Of a stretch of DNA of 50,113 nt, positions 20,029 through 28,231 are shown piece by piece. Source of the DNA: Bacteroidota bacterium. Lineage in GTDB: Bacteria > Bacteroidota > Ignavibacteria > Kapaibacteriales > UBA961. The notes under the pieces were generated by a model. That model did not search any database, had not been told where the DNA came from, and was given only the letters and a program-made list of their open reading frames with translations. A program made the position numbers and the translations under genes. Each line of letters opens with the position of its first letter. Positions within the stretch are counted from its first letter, which is position 1. The stretch covers positions 1 through 50,113 of the forward strand of contig SXZI01000171.1 in NCBI GenBank assembly GCA_005788035.1. The letters run 5' to 3'.

Positions 20029-20841
20029 TTATTGTTTTATGAAGGGAATCGATATTCGAAAATCTTCTGAAAATACTGATAGGATATAATGTCCTGAAGG
20101 TAAGAGAGGATGCAATCCATATAATCCTACAATATTCTTTCCTTGAAATTGATATCCGAGATCATTCTTTACTATGAATTGTCCTAAAGTATTAGATATC
20201 GTATAAGATACCTTTGCATTCGTTGGTAATTGGTATTCCAATACTGAATGCTCTTGAATCGGATTCGGAAATATGGAAACCAGGGAATGCTCGAACTCAT
20301 TTCCAATATCTGTAGTCGAAGAAACTGTTAATTGAATGGGTTGCATGTAATTCCATTCATCTCCGCTATCTCCGCCATTTCTATTGACTGCATTTCCAGT
20401 TGCCATTATAAAATAGGTTCCTTCCTGTGTTGGGGCAGTCCAGGTAAATGAAAATTCTGTTTTGCCATTCGTCATGTTTTTAGGAGATGACTGTACCAAT
20501 TCGGATTGTGATTTTTTCAATCCTTGTCCGGCAACAATTTCAAGGGTTCCAATATTAGTGCTTGAATTTGGTGCCGATTTCACACCGATATTGATACCTG
20601 CCGCTAATTTTGAGGGATGAGCAACCGCTGCGGTGAGTTCAAGTTTTGTACCTGGCTTTACAGTAAATGAACCTGACTTACTTATAATTGACACGGATGT
20701 CGCAGTTGAGGGAGAACCACCATGGCAATCACCACAACCACTTGAAGAAGCTAGTAATCGTCCAGTAATTCCACCGGGATATGCGTAAACATTGACAGAT
20801 ACTGCGACAATCAATGCACATAGTAGTGAAAAGTAAATCAT
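20029..20841 (-). CDS. Secreted choice-of-anchor-V/Reeler-like protein with CxxCH motif and T9SS C-terminal sorting domain
   Basis: Signal peptide; YPGGITGRLLASSSGCGDCHGGSPS contains CGDCH (c-type heme-binding motif). C-terminal VSIFPNPIQEHSVLEYQLPTNAKVSYTISNTLGQFIVK...LPSGHYILSV is a T9SS type A tail. Confidence 0.8.
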   Translation of the reverse strand: MIYFSLLCALIVAVSVNVYAYPGGITGRLLASSSGCGDCHGGSPSTATSVSIISKSGSFTVKPGTKLELTAAVAHPSKLAAGINIGVKSAPNSSTNIGTLEIVAGQGLKKSQSELVQSSPKNMTNGKTEFSFTWTAPTQEGTYFIMATGNAVNRNGGDSGDEWNYMQPIQLTVSSTTDIGNEFEHSLVSIFPNPIQEHSVLEYQLPTNAKVSYTISNTLGQFIVKNDLGYQFQGKNIVGLYGLHPLLPSGHYILSVFSEDFRISIPFIKQ

Positions 20842-20856
20842 GATACTCCTTGAGAA

Positions 20857-21504
20857 TTAATGAGAGCTATTTCCAAATAGTTTAATGTCTAGGTCGATAT
20901 TTTCACCCACTTTGCTTCCTATGATATCACTTTTCCCAAGAACATTGAAATCTTTGAGTGACACAGAAAAATCGGCATCAACCATTACAAGATCACCTTC
21001 AGCCCTTTTCTTAGTTGTTTCTGATTCAAATACATACTTTACATAGATTTTTGCTTTCGCGCTTTTAGCCACGCCTTTTAAAGTACAAAGTCCTTCGGCA
21101 ATTGCGGAAAATTCAATACCTGCAATATCTGCCTTCTTTATCGCAATCCCGGTGAATTTCTTAACATCGAATGTAATCATAGGGTATGTTTTTGAATCAA
21201 GCCAGTCCTTTCCATACATGTGATCATCGCGTTTGGAGAGACCTGTTTTCATGGAATTGACAGGGAAAGATATTTGTCCGGTGCTTTGCTCTAACTGATC
21301 GGCAACAAGTGTAAAGGATCCTTGTAATGATTGAGAATTTCCTTCGAACTTTTCAAAAGGGGAATTACTGTAAAACTTGACGATTGAAGAACCAACAGCT
21401 TTATTGAGCGTGACAAGCTTTTTTCCTTTCACATTTCCCAATTGAGTCGCATATACATTGAGTGTTGTGAAAATGAAGGCGTATAATACGATGAGTGATT
21501 TCAT
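20857..21504 (-). CDS. YceI-family lipocalin-like secreted protein
   Basis: Signal peptide; SIVKFYSNSPFEKFEGNSQSLQGSF...SGQISFPVNSMKTGLSKRDDHMYGKDWLDSKTYPMITFDVKKF is the YceI pattern. Confidence 0.85.
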   Translation of the reverse strand: MKSLIVLYAFIFTTLNVYATQLGNVKGKKLVTLNKAVGSSIVKFYSNSPFEKFEGNSQSLQGSFTLVADQLEQSTGQISFPVNSMKTGLSKRDDHMYGKDWLDSKTYPMITFDVKKFTGIAIKKADIAGIEFSAIAEGLCTLKGVAKSAKAKIYVKYVFESETTKKRAEGDLVMVDADFSVSLKDFNVLGKSDIIGSKVGENIDLDIKLFGNSSH

Positions 21505-21806
21505 AATGATGCTTTTGAGGATTTGGAAATATTACGTTGGGCAATTGCTAATGCAAATATGGTAACTACCAAGTAGAATGATAGTGATCTATATGGTTGA
21601 AGGGGATCATCAGGTAATAGACCAAATTGAAAATCTTCAACCCATTCGCGTTTTTCAATTGTTGTGCCGAAGATTTCGTCTTGTTGAATGGTTATTTTTT
21701 CTGATTTATCTTTGGTAAAAACCTGAAATCCGTCTTTTACCCATAATCCGGTAAGTGAAAGGGTCACAATGAATAGACATATTTGCAATATTCGCCAGCC
21801 GGTCAT
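21501..21806 (-). CDS. Small membrane protein, two predicted TM helices, unknown function
   Basis: 101 aa with TM segments near both ends (LQICLFIVTLSLTGLWV, LSFYLVVTIFALAIA) around a soluble loop. ATGA overlap with yceI. Confidence 0.7.
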   Translation of the reverse strand: MTGWRILQICLFIVTLSLTGLWVKDGFQVFTKDKSEKITIQQDEIFGTTIEKREWVEDFQFGLLPDDPLQPYRSLSFYLVVTIFALAIAQRNISKSSKASL

Positions 21807-21863
21807 ATTTGATCTCCAATGTTGACAATGACAGAAATGCTATTAGAAAGTTACACAAGTACT

Positions 21864-22703
21864 TTACGATAATATGTCTTTTTTAGTAATCACAAAGAGA
21901 GAAACAAAAAGGGATGCTATTGAATGCCCGCCTAATACCCACGTTGAAAGAAGAATTCTGTCGACAGGTACTGTTTCTTCGAAAAACAATCTCCAAGAGA
22001 TCAGATGATTGGTGAAAAGCAAGTATTTGACATCTTTTATGAACCCCGCATCCAAAGCAGATATGATTGTAAAAACAATGATGATTGCCATTGTCATGGC
22101 AATAGGACCAATCGAATTTTCCACCAAAGCTGAAAACATAAATGCAATTGAAGCAACTGTTGACATGCTCAATATTCCAAAGAGATAGGCATAGCCGAAT
22201 CTCCATAAAATATCATCCTTTTGTAATACAGTGATTGAGCTTGATACGATAAATAACTCCCCGGAACCAAAGATTAAAAGGCTCATACCCATAGACAATA
22301 ATGACATCCAGGCTATGAGTCCTATCGTGTATAATAATGCAGCACTATACTTGGCAAGAACGACTGTATGTCTCGAAACAGGTCTTGTGAACAATAATCT
22401 ATAAGTGCCACCCGTGGCTTCTCCAGCCAACATGTCTCCAGCAACAAGCGTTACCAATAAAGGTACATGTACCAGTAAACTTTGTAATACAACGAAAGCA
22501 ATCAAATAGCCATTGAGGAATGTACCTGTGAAACTGAACTGTTGTTGCAACCCTTGGGTGAATAAGCTAAAATAGGCTTCGCCTTCACTATACATGGCTG
22601 CTTGAACAATTGGAACAAGAATAGTAATGGCGCCAAAGCCGATATATGACCTTCCCTTTGAGAAGATTTTTGACAATTCAATTGATAATACTGTGAAAAA
22701 CAT
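21864..22703 (-). CDS. ABC-2 type transporter permease
   Basis: Six-TM-like protein with LAGEATGGTYRLLFTRPVSRHTVVLAKYSAALLYT, typical of ABC-2 permeases. Overlaps the upstream ATPase gene. Confidence 0.85.
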   Translation of the reverse strand: MFFTVLSIELSKIFSKGRSYIGFGAITILVPIVQAAMYSEGEAYFSLFTQGLQQQFSFTGTFLNGYLIAFVVLQSLLVHVPLLVTLVAGDMLAGEATGGTYRLLFTRPVSRHTVVLAKYSAALLYTIGLIAWMSLLSMGMSLLIFGSGELFIVSSSITVLQKDDILWRFGYAYLFGILSMSTVASIAFMFSALVENSIGPIAMTMAIIIVFTIISALDAGFIKDVKYLLFTNHLISWRLFFEETVPVDRILLSTWVLGGHSIASLFVSLFVITKKDILS

Positions 22704-23635
22704 TAGGATCTCGTGATTGATAAGAAGTACTCTTCAAGGGATCGTGTTGAACTAATTCCGTCAATGCCAATACCATGGTCGACAAGGAAAGAAGTGCATT
22801 CGGCAATGCGTTCTTTGGATAATTTGATGTGGACATTGGAATCAGCCGAAAATCCCAATACAGATGATGCAAATTGAGATTCTTTAAGAACGGTTTTTGC
22901 CTTTTCAGCATCATCAATTGAAAAGTTGACAGTCAACATACCGGAATTCAATAATTCGCTAACGCTACCTTCAATTACAGCTGTCCCTTTATTGATGATT
23001 ACCATTCTATTCGCAATCAATTCAACTTCGGGTAGAATATGACTTGAAAGAAAAATTGTCTTTTGTTGCTCAGTTCGAAGTTTTAGAATGAGCTCACGTA
23101 TTTCCTTGACGCCGACAGGGTCTAATCCATTTGTGGGTTCATCAAGAACGATTAACTCCGGGTCATGAAGAAGGGCTTGAGCAATACCAAGTCTTTGTTT
23201 CATACCATAGGAAAATGTTTTGACTTTACTATTGGCTCTATCCAATAGTCCAACCTGATCCAATGATCTATGAATCTGTTTGGATGAAAGATCAATGGAA
23301 TTCAATTTACCGAGTATGCGTAAGTTTTCTTCTGCAGTGAGATATAGATAAAAATCAGGTTTTTCTACAATCGCACCAATCCCTGCAAGAATATGATTGC
23401 GATGCGTAGTAAGAGGTTTGCCAAATACTGAAATTGAGCCGGAAGTAGGGGTGATGAGAGACATCAACATTCGGATTGTTGTGCTTTTTCCTGCACCATT
23501 AGGACCCAAGAATCCATAAATATCCCCTTTATTGACAGTTAAATCTAAATTGTAGACAGCTTTGAATTGCCCGAATGACTTACACAATGAACGTATTTCA
23601 ATAATCGAGTTTCGATCCATGTAGCATTGTTCCAA
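22703..23635 (-). CDS. ABC transporter ATP-binding protein (ABC-2 exporter type)
   Basis: GFLGPNGAGKSTTIRMLMSLITPTSG; FSYGMKQRLGIAQALLHDPELIVLDEPTNGLDPVG; FLSSHIL. Start may be the internal Met at 23620. Confidence 0.95.
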   Translation of the reverse strand: MEQCYMDRNSIIEIRSLCKSFGQFKAVYNLDLTVNKGDIYGFLGPNGAGKSTTIRMLMSLITPTSGSISVFGKPLTTHRNHILAGIGAIVEKPDFYLYLTAEENLRILGKLNSIDLSSKQIHRSLDQVGLLDRANSKVKTFSYGMKQRLGIAQALLHDPELIVLDEPTNGLDPVGVKEIRELILKLRTEQQKTIFLSSHILPEVELIANRMVIINKGTAVIEGSVSELLNSGMLTVNFSIDDAEKAKTVLKESQFASSVLGFSADSNVHIKLSKERIAECTSFLVDHGIGIDGISSTRSLEEYFLSITRS

Positions 23636-23771
23636 GGGGAAAGGGTAAATATTGTAATTTTGTCAATGAAAGAGTAATTACTGACAAAAAGTTCCTTTTA
23701 TTGTAACTCATTTGTCTTCAAAACGTAATCGAAGTTGATGTAATAATTTCAAGATATACACAGGTAATACC

Positions 23772-25667
23772 ATGAACACCATTATCGTACCACCTCTTGG
23801 CTCAAAAAAACAATCATCAAATCGAAAATTAATGATGATTCTCGGAATAATCATTGGGCTTGGAATATTAACTGTATTTACCGTTGGAGTCTTTTTCGGT
23901 TCTGATGATACCGTTGATGTGGAAGAATATAGTGTATTGAAACTTACTTTGCCTGCCCAAGTCAGTGAATACGGTGTTAGTTCGAATATTTTCGATGATT
24001 CCACTCCACTTGGTTTTTATGAGATACTTGAAACAATTAGAAAAGCAGAAATCGATCCAAGAATTAAGGGCATGTATATTCCCATCGGTGAATCACAAAT
24101 GGGATTCGTTAAGCTGGAAGAAATGCTTGAAGCATTGAGATCTTTCAAAAGTAAGGGCAAATTCATCTATGCATATATGGAAACAGCAGGAAGAAGTGAT
24201 TATATGATGGTAAGTCTTGCTGATTCAATCTTCATGCCCAAAGAAGGGCTTGCTGAGCTTTCTGCACCTGGTGTTTCAGCATTGTTCTTCAAAAATCTTT
24301 TCGCAAAAATTGGTGTAACAATGTATGTTCAGCAATTCGAGGAATATAAATCTGCCGGCGAAACATTTTCCCAGGAACGTTTTACTCCACCTGCCAAAGA
24401 AGAATTAAATGTGATTATTCAATCACGAGCGAATAGAATGTATGAGCTTATTTCAAAGCAAAGAAAACTTCCATTGGAAAGAGTCAAAGCTGCATTTGAC
24501 GTGGGAACGTATACTGCCGATTCACTAAAGTCATACTCATTGATTGATGCTTATGCTCAGGAATGGGAAGTTAGAGACTTTATCAAAAAGAAAGTCGAAT
24601 CAATTCGCAAGAAAGAAACCTCGAAGACGGATACATTAGAGCGATTATCGCTCATCAATGTCCAAGACTATTCAAAAGCAGAATGCAAAGAATATGATCA
24701 GTCATTTGCAGAAGAATCATCTTCGATAGCAATTGTCAATGCAGTTGGAGGAATTCGTTCCGGTACATCGGGCAATGGAAATCCATTCGATCAGGGCGCA
24801 CAAGAGATTGCCTCAGGTTCATTGGTGAAAGATTTGAAAAGAGCATATGAGAATGAAAATGTAAAAGCGGTGATATTACGCATTGATAGTCCGGGAGGAT
24901 CTGTTATAGCTTCCGATGAAGTCTGGACATTGATTCAATCAATAAAGAAGAAAAAACCCATATATGCTTCCATGAGCGATGTTGCTGCTTCTGGTGGGTA
25001 TTATATTCCAATGGCTTGTGATACGATCATAGCCCATCCTCATACAATAACAGGTTCAATCGGTGTTATTGGAATGTTCCCAATTGTAAGTGAAGCAATG
25101 GCGAGAGTTGGTATTACCATTGATACAATTTCTACAGGTGCATCGTCTCAGGACATGAATCTTATGCTGCCAATGAATGAGGCAAGAAAAAAGAAATTAT
25201 ACGATCAGATGTATCCCATTTATCAGCGCTTTGTTTCCAAAGTTGCAAAAAGTAGAAACATGGAATATGAACAAGCACGTTCTGTTGCAAAAGGAAGAGT
25301 GTGGCTTGGAAATGATGCTCATCAAAGAAAGTTAATTGATACGTTGGGTGGATTGGAGCTTGCGGTTTCTTTAGCCAAAAAGAGAATAGGCATTCCAGCA
25401 GACAAAAGGGCCAGAATCATCTCTTATCCAAAGTCAAAAGATTTCCTTAGCGAATTATTATCATCGATGTCTGGAGATACAGGGGAAGATGAGAGTGCAT
25501 CGTTCAGGAATATAGTTGCAACGGTACTTGGCAATGGAAATGTTGAAGCGGTTATCCAAACAATGCCGACAGAATTAAAAGTCGGTCTAGCTAGCGCTTT
25601 CAGTGCATTTACCATGGCAAGAAAAGAGCAAGTTTTGGCACTAATGCCTTATATACCCCAATTTTGA
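23772..25667 (+). CDS. sppA: Signal peptide peptidase SppA (67K type)
   Basis: QQFEEYKSAGETFSQERFTP (catalytic Lys region); VILRIDSPGGSVIASDEVW; SMSDVAASGGYYIPMACDTIIAHPHTITGSIGVIG (catalytic Ser region). Confidence 0.94.
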   Translation: MNTIIVPPLGSKKQSSNRKLMMILGIIIGLGILTVFTVGVFFGSDDTVDVEEYSVLKLTLPAQVSEYGVSSNIFDDSTPLGFYEILETIRKAEIDPRIKGMYIPIGESQMGFVKLEEMLEALRSFKSKGKFIYAYMETAGRSDYMMVSLADSIFMPKEGLAELSAPGVSALFFKNLFAKIGVTMYVQQFEEYKSAGETFSQERFTPPAKEELNVIIQSRANRMYELISKQRKLPLERVKAAFDVGTYTADSLKSYSLIDAYAQEWEVRDFIKKKVESIRKKETSKTDTLERLSLINVQDYSKAECKEYDQSFAEESSSIAIVNAVGGIRSGTSGNGNPFDQGAQEIASGSLVKDLKRAYENENVKAVILRIDSPGGSVIASDEVWTLIQSIKKKKPIYASMSDVAASGGYYIPMACDTIIAHPHTITGSIGVIGMFPIVSEAMARVGITIDTISTGASSQDMNLMLPMNEARKKKLYDQMYPIYQRFVSKVAKSRNMEYEQARSVAKGRVWLGNDAHQRKLIDTLGGLELAVSLAKKRIGIPADKRARIISYPKSKDFLSELLSSMSGDTGEDESASFRNIVATVLGNGNVEAVIQTMPTELKVGLASAFSAFTMARKEQVLALMPYIPQF

Positions 25668-25830
25668 TCGATTTGAAGGAATGCATGCACTAGAATAAAC
25701 AGATTTTATCATCAATATTCAAGAAGTATATTTTTGGTGAAATTTGTTGTTTATTGGTCTATTCGTTGTTTCTTTCGTAATTTAGTGGCTCAATTTCACC
25801 ATATTGTTCACTATTGTTATTGTGTGTGCA

Positions 25831-26184
25831 ATGACGAAAGCAGACATTGTCGAGCAGATATCGAATCAAACCGGTCTATCCAAAGTACAAACCAAAGCTG
25901 TATTCGAGGGAGTATTATCCTCAATTATGGGTATTTTGGCAAATGGCGGTCGCATAGAATTACGTGGCTTCGGTGTTTTTTCTGTTAAGAGTCGTAAATC
26001 AAGAATGGCAAGAAATCCAAGAACCGGTACTCCGGTGGCCTTGGATAAAAGATATGTACCTGTTTTTAAAGCATCTCCTGATTTTCAGGAACATGTTGAT
26101 GTTGTTTTGAAAGAGAAAGATCAAACTGGATCAGTATCTCCAAGCAATAAGAAAGCTTCAGGCACACGTTCAAAAAAAGGATGA
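25831..26184 (+). CDS. HU/IHF-family DNA-binding protein
   Basis: MTKADIVEQISNQTGLSKVQTKAVFEGVL...GGRIELRGFGVFSVKSRKSRMARNPRTGTPV. ATG at 25831; C-terminal Lys/Ser tail. Confidence 0.94.
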   Translation: MTKADIVEQISNQTGLSKVQTKAVFEGVLSSIMGILANGGRIELRGFGVFSVKSRKSRMARNPRTGTPVALDKRYVPVFKASPDFQEHVDVVLKEKDQTGSVSPSNKKASGTRSKKG

Positions 26185-26193
26185 AGCAGTTGA

Positions 26194-26673
26194 ATGAATG
26201 ACAATTTGAATCAACCAAAAGGTATTCGAGTCATGGTAGTCATAGCCATGGCTTCCATCATTGTCATCGGTTCAACATCATTTGCCATATCACGATATGT
26301 GATTGAACAGCAAAAACCCGGAAAAGAGGAAACGCTTCGATTGGCAAATGAAGCCTATGATAGAGGTGATTTTCAGCAATCCTCTTTTCTGTATGAGCGA
26401 TATATCAAAGAGTTCGACCCTTCAGATATCAGCGTATTGATAGATTTTGGGTATTCTCTTCATAATGTAGGAAAATCCCAAGAAGGCATTGATATGTTGA
26501 AGGGAGTCCTTAAGATGCAACCAAACAATGCTTTTGCACTTTTCAATATAGCCGTGATTTATTATCGCGATGGCAATGCCTTAAAAGCAAAAGAGTGGAT
26601 GAAACGCTGTATTGACAAGGGTGATAAACCCGAGATTGTAGAAAAAGCAAGATTGCTGTTTGAACAAATGTAA
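26194..26673 (+). CDS. Membrane-anchored TPR protein
   Basis: N-terminal TM (VMVVIAMASIIVIGSTSFAISRYV), then TPR repeats (EAYDRGDFQQSSFLYERYIKEF, FNIAVIYYRDGNALKAKEWMKRCI). Confidence 0.75.
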   Translation: MNDNLNQPKGIRVMVVIAMASIIVIGSTSFAISRYVIEQQKPGKEETLRLANEAYDRGDFQQSSFLYERYIKEFDPSDISVLIDFGYSLHNVGKSQEGIDMLKGVLKMQPNNAFALFNIAVIYYRDGNALKAKEWMKRCIDKGDKPEIVEKARLLFEQM

Positions 26674-26719
26674 TTCGATCATAAATAAATAATTGTTCAC
26701 TAGTTTTAGAGAGGTTCCC

Positions 26720-26815
26720 ATGCCTTGCGGAAAAAAGCGTAAACGTCATAAAATGGCAACGCACAAGCGCAAAAAGCGTCTGCGTAAAAACCGTCATAAG
26801 AAGAAGAATCGGTAA
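26720..26815 (+). CDS. 31-aa ultra-basic ribosome-associated protein, AURKAIP1/COX24 (mS38/bS22-like) family
   Basis: My reading of the + strand: MPCGKKRKRHKMATHKRKKRLRKNRHKKKNR*. Preceded by a purine-rich AGAGAGG. Followed at once by a strong terminator. Not in the supplied ORF track (too short). Confidence 0.85.
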   Translation: MPCGKKRKRHKMATHKRKKRLRKNRHKKKNR

Positions 26816-26818
26816 GTG

Positions 26819-26849
26819 ATGGCGTATTCAATGAATACGCCATTTTTTT
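26819..26849 (+). terminator. Rho-independent terminator
   Basis: ATGGCGTATTC/GAATACGCCAT hairpin followed by seven T, directly after the small basic ORF stop. Confidence 0.88.
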
Positions 26850-27633
26850 ATCCCTTTCGTGTATTTCTCTGCTGCATGGCAAGTAATTGTCCCACCTCAG
26901 ATAATATGCTCAGTTTGCCACCATAAGTTTCTCTCAGAATTGAATCATTGAGCACTTCATTGGTTTTGCCAAAGGCAATTTTCCTAAGATTGAGAAGTAG
27001 AGCATAATCGAAATGCTTTGAAACTGATAGTAGATCATGATGAATGACTACAAGCGTTTTTCCTGAAGATTTCATACTCTTTAATGTGTCCAAAATCATT
27101 TCTTCAGTTGCCGTATCAACTCCTGCAAATGGTTCATCCATCAAGAATATTTCAGCATCTTGCACCAAAGCTCTTGCAAGAAATACGCGTTGTTGTTGTC
27201 CGCCTGAAAGTTCGGAGATTTGTCTTTTGGCGAAAGATTCAAGCCCCACTTGTTCCAATGCGCCGGACACCAAATGATGATCTGACTGCCTAGGTCGCTT
27301 GAGTATGCCAATTGACTGATTCCTTCCCATCATCACAACTTGTTCAACTGTAATTGGGAAATCCCAGTCAACTGATTCTCTTTGTGGCATATAGCTCACT
27401 TTGGATCTAACTTCATTGATTGTTTTACCATTATAATGGGTAAATCCGCTTGCTGAAGGAATTAGCCCAAGCATTGCTTTCATTAATGTTGATTTGCCTG
27501 CTCCATTAGGACCTATAATTGCAGTCAATACACCTGAAGGTATATCACAATCCACACCCCATAATACCGGTTTGCGATTATAGCTTACTGTTAGATCGTG
27601 TATTTCAATTGCTGTATTTATCATGTTAACCAA
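26848..27633 (-). CDS. Metal (Mn/Zn/Fe) ABC transporter ATP-binding protein
   Basis: AIIGPNGAGKSTLMKAMLGLIPSASG; VSYMPQRESVDWDFPITVEQVVMMGR; ELSGGQQQRVFLARALVQDAEIFLMDEPFAGVD, typical of MntB/ZnuC-type ATPases. Confidence 0.9.
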   Translation of the reverse strand: MVNMINTAIEIHDLTVSYNRKPVLWGVDCDIPSGVLTAIIGPNGAGKSTLMKAMLGLIPSASGFTHYNGKTINEVRSKVSYMPQRESVDWDFPITVEQVVMMGRNQSIGILKRPRQSDHHLVSGALEQVGLESFAKRQISELSGGQQQRVFLARALVQDAEIFLMDEPFAGVDTATEEMILDTLKSMKSSGKTLVVIHHDLLSVSKHFDYALLLNLRKIAFGKTNEVLNDSILRETYGGKLSILSEVGQLLAMQQRNTRKG

Positions 27634-28231
27634 GAAATTTGTTTCGTTCTTTTTTTAATTCTTCGGAAAGTTTGAGCAATACTGGATGATTTGATGAATC
27701 TGCGAGGGGTAAATATAATTCTGTTGTTCTGTTCACATAAACCAAAGGGTTTCGTTTAAGATGAAAATCCAAACATCTAAAATTATCCAATCGAGCTGAT
27801 AACTTAATGATTAAACAGTCCATGGGTGACTTTTCCAATAAAGCAATATGAGCTCTTTCAATTGCGTCGGGATCATTCTTTTGTTCATCGAGATTTTTGG
27901 TTAATATCTGGACAATGAAAGCAGGATATTCTCCAAAATTATAAGCCAATACTTCCTGAGTCAAAGTTGGTGAATCTTCTAAAACATCATGAGTCAGTCC
28001 AGCAATCAATATATCCGGATCTTCTATGTTTAATTCCTTGATTAATATCTTGCAAACTCTGGCACAATGGAAAAAATATGGAGAATCATCATTTCTAACT
28101 TGCTCACGATGTACTTCCTCAGCCAAATCATAAGCGCTAATCACACGATGAATGTCGATTGGTTCCAGGAATTCTGTAAGATCTTTCTCGAGATCAAATC
28201 TATCATATGTTGAGTGATTATAGAGTATCAT
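27626..28231 (-). CDS. Stand-alone SpoT/MESH1-like HD domain protein
   Basis: SPYFFHCARVCKILI, LIAGLTHDVLEDSPTLT (HDxxED), CLIIKLSARLDNFRCL align with the RelA/SpoT hydrolase domain. No synthetase, TGS or ACT domain. Confidence 0.7.
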   Translation of the reverse strand: MILYNHSTYDRFDLEKDLTEFLEPIDIHRVISAYDLAEEVHREQVRNDDSPYFFHCARVCKILIKELNIEDPDILIAGLTHDVLEDSPTLTQEVLAYNFGEYPAFIVQILTKNLDEQKNDPDAIERAHIALLEKSPMDCLIIKLSARLDNFRCLDFHLKRNPLVYVNRTTELYLPLADSSNHPVLLKLSEELKKERNKFLG

